A stretch of DNA of 17,910 bases from Oscillospiraceae bacterium (GCA_016296165.1 JAEDJV010000046.1:1-17910), one strand, 5' to 3'. Shown: positions 1 through 7,493, counted from the first letter of the stretch. The notes: generated by a model from the sequence alone, not told the origin. A program made the numbers and translations.

Positions 1-218
1 ACAGGAACTTTATCCACATACCCAAAAACGAATCTCCCTTTATGTCCCTTTACTGTAGAAACCGGAAACCCATCTATATCTTTATAGTCTACTGAAGCTT
101 CTACTTTAATACTTTCCGCATAATCACCAAGTCCGGAACCAAGAACAATTCCGACTTCAGGTACAAAGCCGGTTACCACTCTTATACTGTCAACACATGA
201 TAATAATTTCTTATACAT
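1..218 (-). CDS. Purine nucleoside phosphorylase (N-terminal part, cut by window edge)
   Basis: The first 72 or so residues of a family 1 purine nucleoside phosphorylase are visible; the rest lies beyond the left edge. This family splits inosine, guanosine and their deoxy forms with phosphate into free base and (deoxy)ribose-1-phosphate in the cytoplasm. Visible signatures are the phosphate-binding glycine loop VLGSGLG (residues 25-31) and the later GFPVSTVKGHKGRFVFG stretch (50-66), with the family's conserved histidine at 59. The ATG at 218 follows an AAGGGTGA ribosome site that overlaps the end of deoC, only 7 bases away, so the gene is the third of a deoB-deoC-PNP operon. The sugar-1-phosphate it makes is the substrate of the phosphopentomutase encoded first. 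I see punA-type (trimeric) rather than deoD-type features, but leave the symbol blank because most of the protein is missing. Confidence 0.9.
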   Translation of the reverse strand, partial: MYKKLLSCVDSIRVVTGFVPEVGIVLGSGLGDYAESIKVEASVDYKDIDGFPVSTVKGHKGRFVFGYVDKVP

Positions 219-225
219 AATTAAA

Positions 226-885
226 TCACCCTTCCCTTTCTTTATTGATAATCTTTACAAGTCTGCTTGTACCAAGTCTGTCAGCGCCAAGTTCTATAAA
301 TTTTTCTGCATCTTCAAATGAAGAAATGCCGCCTGCAGCTTTTACTTTTACAGTCTTTCCGGAATATTCGCGCAATAATTTTACATCATCCAAAGTTGCC
401 CCTGATACTGAAAATCCTGTTGAAGTTTTTATATAATCAGCACCAGCCTCCGTAACTATACTGCACATTTTTTTCTTTTCCTCTTCACTCAGCAGACAGG
501 TTTCAATTATTACCTTTAATATTTTTCCGCCACACGCTTCTTTTATCTGAAGAATCTCGGATCGGATTTCTTCGAACCTTCCATCCTTTACATCACCTAA
601 ATTTATAACCATATCAATTTCATCAGCACCATTTTTAACAGCATCTTCGGTTTCAAACACTTTGACCGCTGTAGTGGAATATCCGTTTGGAAATCCTATA
701 ACTGTACATATTTTTATTTTGTCACCGGCATATTCTGAAGCTCTTTTTACATACGAAGGAGGTATGCATGCTGATGCTGTATTATATTTTACAGCGTCAT
801 CCAAAATACATTTTATCTCCCCCCACGTTGCTGTCTGTAAAAGAAGTGTATGATCAACTTTTGATAAAATACTCTGATTATCCAT
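226..885 (-). CDS. deoC: Deoxyribose-phosphate aldolase
   Basis: A 219-residue class I aldolase of normal family length that cleaves 2-deoxyribose-5-phosphate into glyceraldehyde-3-phosphate and acetaldehyde. The Schiff-base lysine is K153 in the YIKTSTGF motif. The second active-site lysine is K182 in VKAAGGI, and the conserved aspartate is D91 in EIDMVINLG. The C-terminal GADRLGTSR phosphate-binding motif is also present. The ATG at 885 follows an AAGGAGA ribosome site whose sequence overlaps the deoB stop codon, with 12 bases between the genes, which suggests coupled translation. It sits between phosphopentomutase and purine nucleoside phosphorylase, completing the route from deoxynucleosides to central carbon metabolism. 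Assignment is firm: every catalytic residue expected of the family is seen. Confidence 0.97.
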   Translation of the reverse strand: MDNQSILSKVDHTLLLQTATWGEIKCILDDAVKYNTASACIPPSYVKRASEYAGDKIKICTVIGFPNGYSTTAVKVFETEDAVKNGADEIDMVINLGDVKDGRFEEIRSEILQIKEACGGKILKVIIETCLLSEEEKKKMCSIVTEAGADYIKTSTGFSVSGATLDDVKLLREYSGKTVKVKAAGGISSFEDAEKFIELGADRLGTSRLVKIINKEREG

Positions 886-897
886 AATGATTCTCCT

Positions 898-2091
898 TCA
901 TATAATTATTTTGTCAAGAATACTTTCACCTATCGTGCCTGCAGGCATGATCAGATCAAAATTATCTGTTATAGTTGCACCTATTACTGCAAATGTATTT
1001 TCATCGTCTATCCTGCCTCCCTGATGCATAGACGGGGAAAAAGCAATAAAAGGAACTTTTTCACGAGTATGATCAGTACCTGAATGCGTTGGATCATTGC
1101 CATGATCTGCTGTTATTATCAGAAGATCATCATCATGTAACTTATCAAGTAATATTCCCAGATTAATATCAAACTTTTCAAGCTCGTCAGCATAGCCAAC
1201 CGGATTTCTTCTGTGTCCCCATAACGCATCAAAATCAACAAGGTTTACAAAACAAAGTCCTGTAAAATCACGTTCTGCAATCTGAATTGTCTGTTCCATC
1301 CCATGAACAGAACTTTTCGATTTATTTGACTCAGTTATTCCTTCCCCATCAAATATATCTGATATTTTTCCTACCGAAATAACATCAAATCCATTTGCCT
1401 TCAAAGTATCAAGTGCTGTTTTGCCAAAAGGTTTCAGTGCATAATCATGTCTGTTGCTAGTTCTTACAAACTCACCTTTTTTCTTTCCAACATATGGTCT
1501 GGCTATCACTCTTCCAACCTTCCACTCATCCCTCATCGTCAGTTCTCTGGCAATCTCGCAGCAACGGTACAGTTCTTCAAGGCCAAATGTCTCTTCATTT
1601 CCGCAAATCTGAAGTACTGAATCAGCAGAAGTATAGACAATCATGTGTCCCTTACTGATTTCCTCTTCCGCAAGTTCATCAAGTATCATTGTACCGCTTG
1701 CACTTTTGTTTCCTATTATCTTTCTTCCCGTCCTTTTTTCAAGTTCTGAAATAAGTTCATCGGGAAATCCGTTTTCAGTAAAGGTTTTAAATGGTGTTGT
1801 TATTTTAAGGCCCATCATCTCCCAGTGGCCAGTCATTGTATCTTTTCCGTTACTTGCCTCGTAAAGATAAGCATACTTAGCCAACGGTGAACTAACTGCA
1901 GAGATATTTTTCATGGAATGGAGATTTGCAAGTCCTAATTTCTGAAGATTAGGAATCTTCAATTCAGAAACTGAAGATGCAATATGTCCGAGAGTATCAG
2001 TTCCACTATCTCCAAACTGTTCTGCATCCGGCATAGCTCCGGCTCCAAGAGAATCTATTACTACTGTAAATATTCGTTTGTATTTTTTCAT
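898..2091 (-). CDS. deoB: Phosphopentomutase
   Basis: A 397-residue manganese-dependent mutase of the alkaline phosphatase superfamily. It interconverts (deoxy)ribose-1-phosphate and (deoxy)ribose-5-phosphate. Metal-binding residues are visible at both ends: D13 in the N-terminal VIDSLGAGAMPDA stretch, and the C-terminal TADHGNDPTHSGTDHTREKVPF region (quoted motif runs TADHGNDP then GTDHTRE). The phosphorylated threonine is T85 in NGKDTMTGHWEMMG, at the position known for Bacillus enzymes. The ATG at 2091 has an AAAGGTGG ribosome site. As first gene of the deoB-deoC-PNP unit it receives sugar-1-phosphates from the phosphorylase and feeds deoC. Transcription probably starts from the sigma-A type promoter at 2165-2193. 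I saw no clear repressor operator in the leader. Confidence 0.97.
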   Translation of the reverse strand: MKKYKRIFTVVIDSLGAGAMPDAEQFGDSGTDTLGHIASSVSELKIPNLQKLGLANLHSMKNISAVSSPLAKYAYLYEASNGKDTMTGHWEMMGLKITTPFKTFTENGFPDELISELEKRTGRKIIGNKSASGTMILDELAEEEISKGHMIVYTSADSVLQICGNEETFGLEELYRCCEIARELTMRDEWKVGRVIARPYVGKKKGEFVRTSNRHDYALKPFGKTALDTLKANGFDVISVGKISDIFDGEGITESNKSKSSVHGMEQTIQIAERDFTGLCFVNLVDFDALWGHRRNPVGYADELEKFDINLGILLDKLHDDDLLIITADHGNDPTHSGTDHTREKVPFIAFSPSMHQGGRIDDENTFAVIGATITDNFDLIMPAGTIGESILDKIII

Positions 2092-2164
2092 AGCTTAACC
2101 ACCTTTCACAGCATTATTGTTTTATTAAAACTGCATAGTTAATTTAAGATATTTTCTTTATATT

Positions 2165-2193
2165 ATTATAAAACATCCAAAAAATTTTTTCAA
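2165..2193 (-). promoter_or_regulatory. Promoter of the deoB-deoC-PNP operon
   Basis: On the minus strand TTGAAA (2188-2193) and a perfect TATAAT (2165-2170) are separated by 17 bases. The transcript would start near 2158, leaving a leader of about 65 bases before the deoB ATG. The placement between divergent genes and the correct spacing support it. It is AT-rich DNA, so a chance match cannot be fully excluded. Confidence 0.7.
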
Positions 2194-2249
2194 GTAATAC
2201 GTAAGATATTTTGAAGTTTTATACTTGTATATATTTCACATTATAACGG

Positions 2250-2278
2250 TTGACACATCTAAGAAATGATGATAAAAT
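2250..2278 (+). promoter_or_regulatory. Promoter of the S-subunit / radical SAM unit
   Basis: A perfect TTGACA (2250-2255) and TAAAAT (2273-2278) with a 17-base spacer, facing right. The start site would fall near 2285, about 47 bases before the ATG at 2332. That the promoter is in such good condition argues that the frameshifted gene downstream is either recently broken or broken only in this sequence. Confidence 0.8.
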
Positions 2279-2331
2279 AGAATCTGGACTTACAAGACAT
2301 TACAAAAACATATTTATAAGGAATGATTATT

Positions 2332-2879
2332 ATGAAGAATGAAAAAACGAAAACTCTGGTATTTTCAGCTATGTTTGCCGCTATTCCGCTATTATTATGG
2401 TCCTGACAACTTACGGACAGATAAAAACCGGGGTAAATGACGGTTATATACACTTCGGTGATTCAATGATTTATCTTGCTGCATGTATGCTGCCAGCTCC
2501 GTATGCAATGTGTGCCGCTTCAATTGGAGCATCTCTTTCTGATATACTTTCCGGTTCTGCAGTGTGGGCTCCCGCTACCGCAATAATAAAAGCACTTAAC
2601 GTTATCCCTTTTGCACTTATGATCAAGCATCTCAGAAAAAACGGAAAAGATGCTAACATCATTAACAAGGGAACGATAATAATGGCAGTTGTATCCGGTA
2701 TTATTACGATCCTCGGATACTTTGTAGCTGAGGGTATTATGTTCGGATTCAAGGTTGCAGCTGTTTCGTCAATATTAAGAGGTCTTGTTCAGCCTGTAGG
2801 AAGTGCAATTGTTTTCTACGCAGTCGGAATGGCACTCGACAAGGCAAAGTTTAAATCAAGAGTAATTGGAAATCTTTAA
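2332..2879 (+). pseudogene. ECF-type transporter S component-like membrane protein, frame broken near residue 19
   Basis: A small, very hydrophobic protein with the layout of an ECF transporter substrate-binding (S) subunit. The reading frame from the ATG at 2332, which has a good AAGGAA ribosome site, gives MKNEKTKTLVFSAMFAAI, a typical S-subunit N-terminus, but reaches TGA at 2404. The rest of the protein, 160 residues from 2397 to 2879, is in the frame one base earlier. It includes the GYIHFGDSMIYLAACMLP stretch typical of these proteins, then further membrane segments. Adding one base between about 2371 and 2396 would join the two into one protein of about 180 residues. The ATG at 2397 has no ribosome site, though ATGGTCCTGA overlaps the upstream stop and reinitiation is conceivable. 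Because frame and composition are otherwise intact, a sequencing or assembly indel, or a very recent mutation, is likely. Substrate is unknown. The radical SAM gene follows 20 bases later. Confidence 0.7.
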
Positions 2880-2899
2880 ACAGAAAGGACAATGCAATT

Positions 2900-3502
2900 A
2901 TGGCAGATATAGTTTATATTTATGAAGGAAAAGTTTATCTTAATCTTACCAATGAATGTCCATGCAGATGTAATTTCTGCATAAGAAAAAATGGTGATGC
3001 GATCGGAGAAGCAACACTCCTTTGGCATAAAAAAACTCCGTCACTTGAAGAAGTGTTAGAAGCTGTAGACAGTTTTGACTATAGGGGAAACACAGAAGTT
3101 GTAGTATGCGGATACGGTGAACCAACATGTACTCTTGATGTATATAAAGCTGTCTGCAAACATATTAAAGAAAAGTTCGGTTTCAAAATCAGACTCAATA
3201 CAAATGGGCTTGGAAACCTTGTAAACGGCAGAAACGTTGTTAAGGAAGTCTGTGAAAACATTGACTGTATATCCATCAGTCTTAATGCACCGACAGCTGA
3301 AAAATACAATGAACTGGTTAATCCAAAATTCGGTCTGGAATCATTTGAAGCAATGCTTTCCTTTGCAGAAGAATGCAAAAAATACCTTGATGATGTTCGT
3401 TTCTCAGTTGTTGACGTCATATCAAAAGAAGATATAGAAGAATGCAAAAAGATTGCAGAATCAATGAACATTCCTCTTAGAGTTCGTGAATACACAGCAT
3501 AA
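2900..3502 (+). CDS. Short radical SAM protein (resembles the TatD-associated radical SAM family)
   Basis: A 200-residue protein with the radical SAM iron-sulfur motif C20-x3-C24-x2-C27 (with an extra cysteine at 22), and GYGEP at 71-75 as the SAM-binding counterpart of GGEP. The RLNTNGLGN and SISLNAP stretches belong to the half-barrel core. It is short and lacks any C-terminal SPASM or extra cluster domain. From memory the N-terminal LNLTNECPCRCNFCIR pattern and overall length match the family described as TatD-associated radical SAM proteins, whose reaction is unknown; here no TatD hydrolase gene lies alongside. The ATG at 2900 has an AAAGGA ribosome site, and the gene follows the S-subunit gene by 20 bases, so the two are probably cotranscribed. 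Radical SAM chemistry is supported by the motifs. The substrate is not known. Confidence 0.85.
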   Translation: MADIVYIYEGKVYLNLTNECPCRCNFCIRKNGDAIGEATLLWHKKTPSLEEVLEAVDSFDYRGNTEVVVCGYGEPTCTLDVYKAVCKHIKEKFGFKIRLNTNGLGNLVNGRNVVKEVCENIDCISISLNAPTAEKYNELVNPKFGLESFEAMLSFAEECKKYLDDVRFSVVDVISKEDIEECKKIAESMNIPLRVREYTA

Positions 3503-3532
3503 TCTTTTCTATATTGTTTATAAAAAAGCTAA

Positions 3533-3567
3533 AAACAGGTGCAGGATTATTACTCCGGCACCTGTTT
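3533..3567. terminator. Convergent (two-way) terminator between radical SAM gene and hpt
   Basis: A perfect 10-bp stem, AAACAGGTGC at 3533-3542 pairing with GCACCTGTTT at 3558-3567, with a 15-base loop. It lies between the ends of two converging genes. On the minus strand it follows the hpt stop at once and runs into TTTTTAGCTTTTTT, a good U tract. On the plus strand the U tract is poorer, so termination should be strongest for hpt. Confidence 0.8.
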
Positions 3568-3570
3568 CTG

Positions 3571-4113
3571 TTATTCTTCATACTCTGCTATATAAGGCAG
3601 ATTTCGATATATTTCTGCATAATCAAGTCCATATCCGACAACAAACAGATCCGGAATGGTAAACAGTGAAATGTCTGCCTTCATATCAACTATTCTTCTG
3701 GAAGGTTTATCAAGCAGAGTAATCACTTTGACAGAAAGCGGATTTCGTTTCTTAAGCAATTCTATAATATCGTGAAGTGTCCTTCCTGTATCAATAATAT
3801 CTTCAGCGATAATAACATGATATTTGCTCAGATCCTGCGAAACATCAAGAGTAATACTGACATTGCCGGTTGAAACAGTACCTGAATAATAACTCCTGGC
3901 ACACATAAACGCAACTTCACATGGTATTGTTACTGCTCTGCAAAGATCAGAGATAAACACAAATGAACCATTAAGTATGCTTATAAACAGCAGCGGCTTA
4001 TCTCTGTATTCTTCACTTATCTGTCTACCTGTCTCAACTATTTTTTGCTGAATTTCCTCTTCTGAAATAAGAATCCGTTTTATATGACTGTTGAATTTTT
4101 CAGTTGGTTTCAT
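3571..4113 (-). CDS. hpt: Hypoxanthine phosphoribosyltransferase
   Basis: A 180-residue type I phosphoribosyltransferase that joins hypoxanthine or guanine to PRPP, giving IMP or GMP. The PRPP-binding motif VIIAEDIIDTGRT (residues 100-112) contains the acidic pair E104-D105. The flexible-loop region RSYYSGT (73-79) and the base-binding end of the protein, DLFVVGYGLDY (155-165), are present. Length is normal for the bacterial enzyme. The ATG at 4113 follows AGGAG. It starts 24 bases after the Feo-associated peptide gene with no promoter or terminator seen between them, so it is probably the last gene of the lipoprotein-feoB transcript. That linkage of purine salvage to iron uptake is more likely shared transcription than shared function. 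It can reuse the base released by the phosphorylase of the nearby deo operon. Confidence 0.96.
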   Translation of the reverse strand: MKPTEKFNSHIKRILISEEEIQQKIVETGRQISEEYRDKPLLFISILNGSFVFISDLCRAVTIPCEVAFMCARSYYSGTVSTGNVSITLDVSQDLSKYHVIIAEDIIDTGRTLHDIIELLKKRNPLSVKVITLLDKPSRRIVDMKADISLFTIPDLFVVGYGLDYAEIYRNLPYIAEYEE

Positions 4114-4137
4114 TTTTATTAAACTCCTGTGATTATG

Positions 4138-4290
4138 TTATTTTGAGGTTTTCCAGGAACAGTTACCTGAGCATGCCGAACATGACCCACAGCTGCACTT
4201 TCCGGATTTTTTGTTTTTTATTATTTTTATAATTGCAGAAATAATTATCGCTGCGAGAATCAATCCTATTATTATATCCCAGATATTCAT
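4138..4290 (-). CDS. FeoB-associated cysteine-rich mini membrane protein
   Basis: A 50-residue protein with one N-terminal membrane helix (about residues 3-24), a short lysine-rich stop-transfer stretch, and a cytoplasmic tail with five cysteines at 32, 34, 37, 40 and 44. The order matches the family of small cysteine-rich membrane proteins found directly after feoB in Firmicutes; the role is not established but metal handling or assembly with FeoB is assumed. I chose the ATG at 4290 rather than a longer in-frame start inside feoB because it follows a GGAG ribosome site and begins exactly at the membrane helix. It is one base past the feoB stop, so translation is very likely coupled. Confidence 0.88.
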   Translation of the reverse strand: MNIWDIIIGLILAAIIISAIIKIIKNKKSGKCSCGSCSACSGNCSWKTSK

Positions 4291-4291
4291 T

Positions 4292-6640
4292 TTACACTCC
4301 TGCAAGAATAAGAAATGCCCTGATGATAAACGCTGCAACCCACGCTATCATACACTGCCATACGACTACTGCAACAGCCCACTTAGTACCGAGCTCACGT
4401 TTCACAGAAGCAATAGCCGCTACACATGGTGTATAAAGGAGACTGAAAACAAGTAATGATGCTGCAGACACAGTTGTAATTGCAGAGGCTAAATTTCCAT
4501 TAAAAAGTATTTCGAGAGTTGAAACAACACTTTCCTTTGCAATAAATCCACTTATAAATGATGTACAGATTCGCCAGTCTCCAAGCCCAAGAGGTGCAAA
4601 AACAGGAGCTATAAATCCGGCAACAGAAGCAAGTATGCTGTCCTTCGAGTCTTCAACCATATTCATCTTATAATCAAAGCTCTGAAGAAACCATACCACA
4701 ACAGTGGCCACCAGGATTACTGTAAATGCTTTTTGAAGAAAATCCTTTGCCTTATCCCAAAGAAGCATAGCTACGTTTTTGGCTCCAGGCATCCTGTAAT
4801 TCGGAAGTTCCATGACAAAAGGAACAGCTTCACCACGGAATAAAGTCCCCTTAAAGAGGAATGCTACCAGTATTCCTATTAATATTCCCAGAATGTACAA
4901 TCCCGACATTATAAGTCCGCCTCTTCCCGGGAAAAATGTATTTACAAAAAATGCATATATAGGAAGTTTCGCTGTACAACTCATAAACGGAGTAAGAAGT
5001 ATCGTCATCTTTCGGTCTCTCTCACTTGGAAGAATTCGCGTTGACATTACAGCCGGCACAGTACATCCAAACCCTATCAGAAGCGGTACAATACTTCTTC
5101 CGGAAAGTCCTATCTTTCTGAGAAGCTTATCCATTACAAAAGCAACTCTTGCAATATACCCGCTGTCCTCCATGAGTGAAAGAAAGAAGAACAGAGTAAC
5201 TATTATCGGAAGAAATGAAAGCACAGAGCCCACTCCGGAAAAAATTCCGTCTGATATAAGACTGTGTATGGCAGGATTTACATTGAGCGCTTTTAGTCCA
5301 CTATCAGCAGCGCTGGCAAGCATATTTATTGCTGTTTCAAAGCCTCCCTGAATCCATGCACCAATAACGTTGAATGTCAGAAAAAAAACAACTACCATAA
5401 TTGCAATAAAACACGGGATGGCTGTATATTTTCCTGTAAGAATCTTATCAATATTCTGACTTCTTTTATGCTCTTTACTTTCCCTGGGTTTGACCACAGT
5501 ACTGCTGCAGACTTTTTCAATAAATGAAAATCTCATATCAGCTATTGCAGCGCTCCTATCAAGCCCACGCTCTTTCTCCATCTGACATATAATATGCTCC
5601 AGCATCTCATACTCATTGTCATCAAGTGAAAGCTGCTCAAGAATTAGTTCGTCGCCCTCTATTACTTTGCCTGCTGCAAATCTTACCGGGATACCGGCAG
5701 CTAATGAATGATCAGATATGAGATGTTCAACTGCGTGCATGCACCTGTGAACCGCACCTCCGGACTCATCCATATCACAGTAATCCTGCAAAGCAGGCTT
5801 CTCCTGATATCTTGCAATATGGAGAGCATGAGTTACAAGTTCATCAACGCCCTGATTTTTTGCCGCTGAGATTGGAACAACAGGAACTCCCAGCATGGCT
5901 TCCATTCCGTTTATATCAATTGATCCCGAATTAGCAGTTACTTCATCCATCATATTAAGTGCAACAACCATAGGAATGTTCATCTCAAGAAGCTGCATAG
6001 TCAGATATAGATTTCTTTCGATGTTTGTTGCATCAACTATATTTATTATCGCCTTTGGTTTCTCTGCGAGGACAAAATTTCGGGATACTATCTCCTCATT
6101 TGTATAAGGAGACATAGAATATATTCCCGGAAGGTCAGTTACAAGTGTGTTTGGATTTCCTTTTATCGGACCGTCTTTTCTGTCAACTGTCACACCAGGA
6201 AAATTACCTACATGCTGATTTGAACCTGTGAGTTGATTAAAGAGGGTAGTTTTACCACAATTCTGGTTTCCAACAAGTGCATATGTAAGAACTGTATCAC
6301 CAGGAAGCAGATTTTTGTCATCCAGTTCATGATTATGAAATTTTCCGTCTTCACCAAAACCAGGGTGTTCTGTATTACTGATTTTTTCTATTCGTTTACG
6401 GCGAGTTTTTATCTCGTCGACCGGCTCCACTTCTATCTGAGCTGCGTCATCAAGCCTTAGCGTAAGTTCATATCCATGAAGGCATATCTCCATCGGATCT
6501 CCCATCGGAGCAAATTTTACTACTGACACCTCTGTTCCCGGAATAACTCCCATATCAAGAAAATGCTGTCTTAAGGCTCCATCTCCTCCAACAGACTTTA
6601 TAACGGCACCTGAACCGATTCCGAGTTCTTTTAAAGTCAT
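4292..6640 (-). CDS. feoB: Ferrous iron transporter FeoB with fused N-terminal FeoA domain
   Basis: A 782-residue inner-membrane Fe(II) transporter. Residues 1-75 form a FeoA (SH3-like) domain, which is usually a separate protein. A histidine- and acid-containing linker follows, then the G domain: G1 GNQNCGKT (124-131), G2 around T151 in GVTVD, G3 DLPG (169-172), G4 NMMD (229-232) and G5 SAA (258-260). The usual proline of GNPNCGKT in G1 is glutamine here. The membrane part starts near residue 405 and contains the two gate-type motifs with cysteine, FGCTVPAVMSTR and FMSCTAKLPIYAFF. The ATG at 6640 has an AAAGGATC ribosome site. The gene starts 44 bases after the lipoprotein gene and is followed by the cysteine-rich partner. 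I see no convincing Fur box in that gap, so iron control, if present, would act at the upstream promoter. Confidence 0.97.
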   Translation of the reverse strand: MTLKELGIGSGAVIKSVGGDGALRQHFLDMGVIPGTEVSVVKFAPMGDPMEICLHGYELTLRLDDAAQIEVEPVDEIKTRRKRIEKISNTEHPGFGEDGKFHNHELDDKNLLPGDTVLTYALVGNQNCGKTTLFNQLTGSNQHVGNFPGVTVDRKDGPIKGNPNTLVTDLPGIYSMSPYTNEEIVSRNFVLAEKPKAIINIVDATNIERNLYLTMQLLEMNIPMVVALNMMDEVTANSGSIDINGMEAMLGVPVVPISAAKNQGVDELVTHALHIARYQEKPALQDYCDMDESGGAVHRCMHAVEHLISDHSLAAGIPVRFAAGKVIEGDELILEQLSLDDNEYEMLEHIICQMEKERGLDRSAAIADMRFSFIEKVCSSTVVKPRESKEHKRSQNIDKILTGKYTAIPCFIAIMVVVFFLTFNVIGAWIQGGFETAINMLASAADSGLKALNVNPAIHSLISDGIFSGVGSVLSFLPIIVTLFFFLSLMEDSGYIARVAFVMDKLLRKIGLSGRSIVPLLIGFGCTVPAVMSTRILPSERDRKMTILLTPFMSCTAKLPIYAFFVNTFFPGRGGLIMSGLYILGILIGILVAFLFKGTLFRGEAVPFVMELPNYRMPGAKNVAMLLWDKAKDFLQKAFTVILVATVVVWFLQSFDYKMNMVEDSKDSILASVAGFIAPVFAPLGLGDWRICTSFISGFIAKESVVSTLEILFNGNLASAITTVSAASLLVFSLLYTPCVAAIASVKRELGTKWAVAVVVWQCMIAWVAAFIIRAFLILAGV

Positions 6641-6669
6641 TTAATGCATGATCCTTTCATTGAAACTCT

Positions 6670-6694
6670 GAAGATGCAAATGCATTACATCTTC
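6670..6694. repeat. Short inverted repeat between lipoprotein gene and feoB
   Basis: GAAGATG (6670-6676) and CATCTTC (6688-6694) form a 7-bp inverted repeat around an 11-base centre that itself contains TGCAAATGCA. It spans the end of the lipoprotein gene. It could be a weak RNA hairpin that tunes feoB expression, or a protein-binding site. It has no U tract, so it is not a terminator. It may be chance. Confidence 0.3.
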
Positions 6695-7329
6695 GTACAT
6701 TCGATAGTTTTATCCACAAAACCCTTATCATCGTCTTTTTGAATTCCTGTAATATATGACATTTTGCTTCCGCCAGCTGACAGAATAATTTCTCTGCTGC
6801 TTCCTACACCACCGTTTCCTATTACAAAACGAATCTTTGATTCATTTTCTTCAACTGAAGTCTCATCCAGATATGAAACTTTATCTTCAAATCCGTTTTC
6901 CCCTTTTAATTTTACAAAATAATCATTGTCAGATGATCCCCTGTAAAAACATAATTCGAAGTTAGTGTCAGATGAAATCCACGTACCTTCAAGCTTTGAA
7001 AATATCTCCTCCTGTGTTGCTCTCTTTTTTGAAGGTTTTGTTGTAACATCCGTTTCTTTTTCTTCTGATTTTTCCAGTTCCACAGGTCCGAAAATATCAC
7101 GTGTAATTTCAGGTTCTTCATTTTTTTCTGTTTCCTGATTTTTCTCTGTTGTATCTGACTTTTTATCAGTTTCCTCATTTTCATCATCAGTATCAGAAGT
7201 ATCATCTGTTTCAGTGTTATCAGCAGAAACAGTTTTATTATCCTCTTTTTCGTCCTTATCTCCACAACCTGCTGCTGTAGTCATAACAAATGTCATACAT
7301 AATAACATAGCAAATATTTTTCTTTTCAT
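6685..7329 (-). CDS. Lipoprotein with acidic linker, function unknown
   Basis: A 214-residue exported lipoprotein. Residues 1-21 are a signal peptide with a basic start and hydrophobic core, and the lipobox TAAGC (18-22) makes C22 the lipidated cysteine. Residues 23 to about 105 are a low-complexity, strongly acidic D/E/T/N/K linker. The folded part, about 107-214, begins EEIFSKLEGTWISSD and looks like a small beta-rich domain of the kind seen in lipocalin-like lipoproteins; I cannot name its family. The ATG at 7329 has an AAAGGGG ribosome site and a good promoter lies upstream. It precedes feoA-feoB by 44 bases with no terminator, so it may share its transcript and conceivably its condition of use, but nothing in the sequence shows iron binding beyond a general surplus of acidic residues. 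Confidence 0.85.
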   Translation of the reverse strand: MKRKIFAMLLCMTFVMTTAAGCGDKDEKEDNKTVSADNTETDDTSDTDDENEETDKKSDTTEKNQETEKNEEPEITRDIFGPVELEKSEEKETDVTTKPSKKRATQEEIFSKLEGTWISSDTNFELCFYRGSSDNDYFVKLKGENGFEDKVSYLDETSVEENESKIRFVIGNGGVGSSREIILSAGGSKMSYITGIQKDDDKGFVDKTIECTKM

Positions 7330-7383
7330 AATATATACCCCTTTATACTCTGAATTTCAAAAAACCATATTTGATATGTATAA

Positions 7384-7412
7384 ATTATAGCATATTTTAT
7401 AGAACAAAACAA
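7384..7412 (-). promoter_or_regulatory. Promoter of the lipoprotein-feoB-hpt unit
   Basis: On the minus strand a perfect TATAAT (7384-7389) lies 17 bases from a weak TTGTTT (7407-7412). Start near 7377 gives a leader of about 48 bases. A weak -35 with a strong -10 is often seen where an activator or repressor sets the level, which would suit an iron operon, but no known operator is recognised. Confidence 0.6.
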
Positions 7413-7461
7413 GTTTTTATGTAATTTTTCGTTTTTTTAACATAAACCTCTTTAAATCAAT

Positions 7462-7479
7462 CCCCTGAAAAATCAGAGG
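7462..7479 (-). terminator. Weak hairpin after the RES-domain gene
   Basis: CCCCTGA (7462-7468) pairs with TCAGAGG (7473-7479) around an AAAA loop (one G-U pair when read on the minus strand), 15 bases after the stop of the RES-domain gene. The following bases are AT-rich but there is no continuous U tract, so it may be only a partial terminator. Confidence 0.4.
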
Positions 7480-7493
7480 ATAAGATTATTTAA

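Noticed and set aside
2092..2331. Riboswitch in the divergent deoB / S-subunit leader region
   Set aside because: Both predicted leaders are short (about 65 and 47 bases) and show no conserved riboswitch core or terminator hairpin.
2371..2403. Programmed -1 frameshifting to produce the full S subunit
   Set aside because: There is no slippery X-XXY-YYZ heptamer or downstream structure at the join; an indel is simpler.
6641..6684. Fur box before feoB
   Set aside because: No sequence close to the GATAATGATTATCATTATC pattern is present in the gap.
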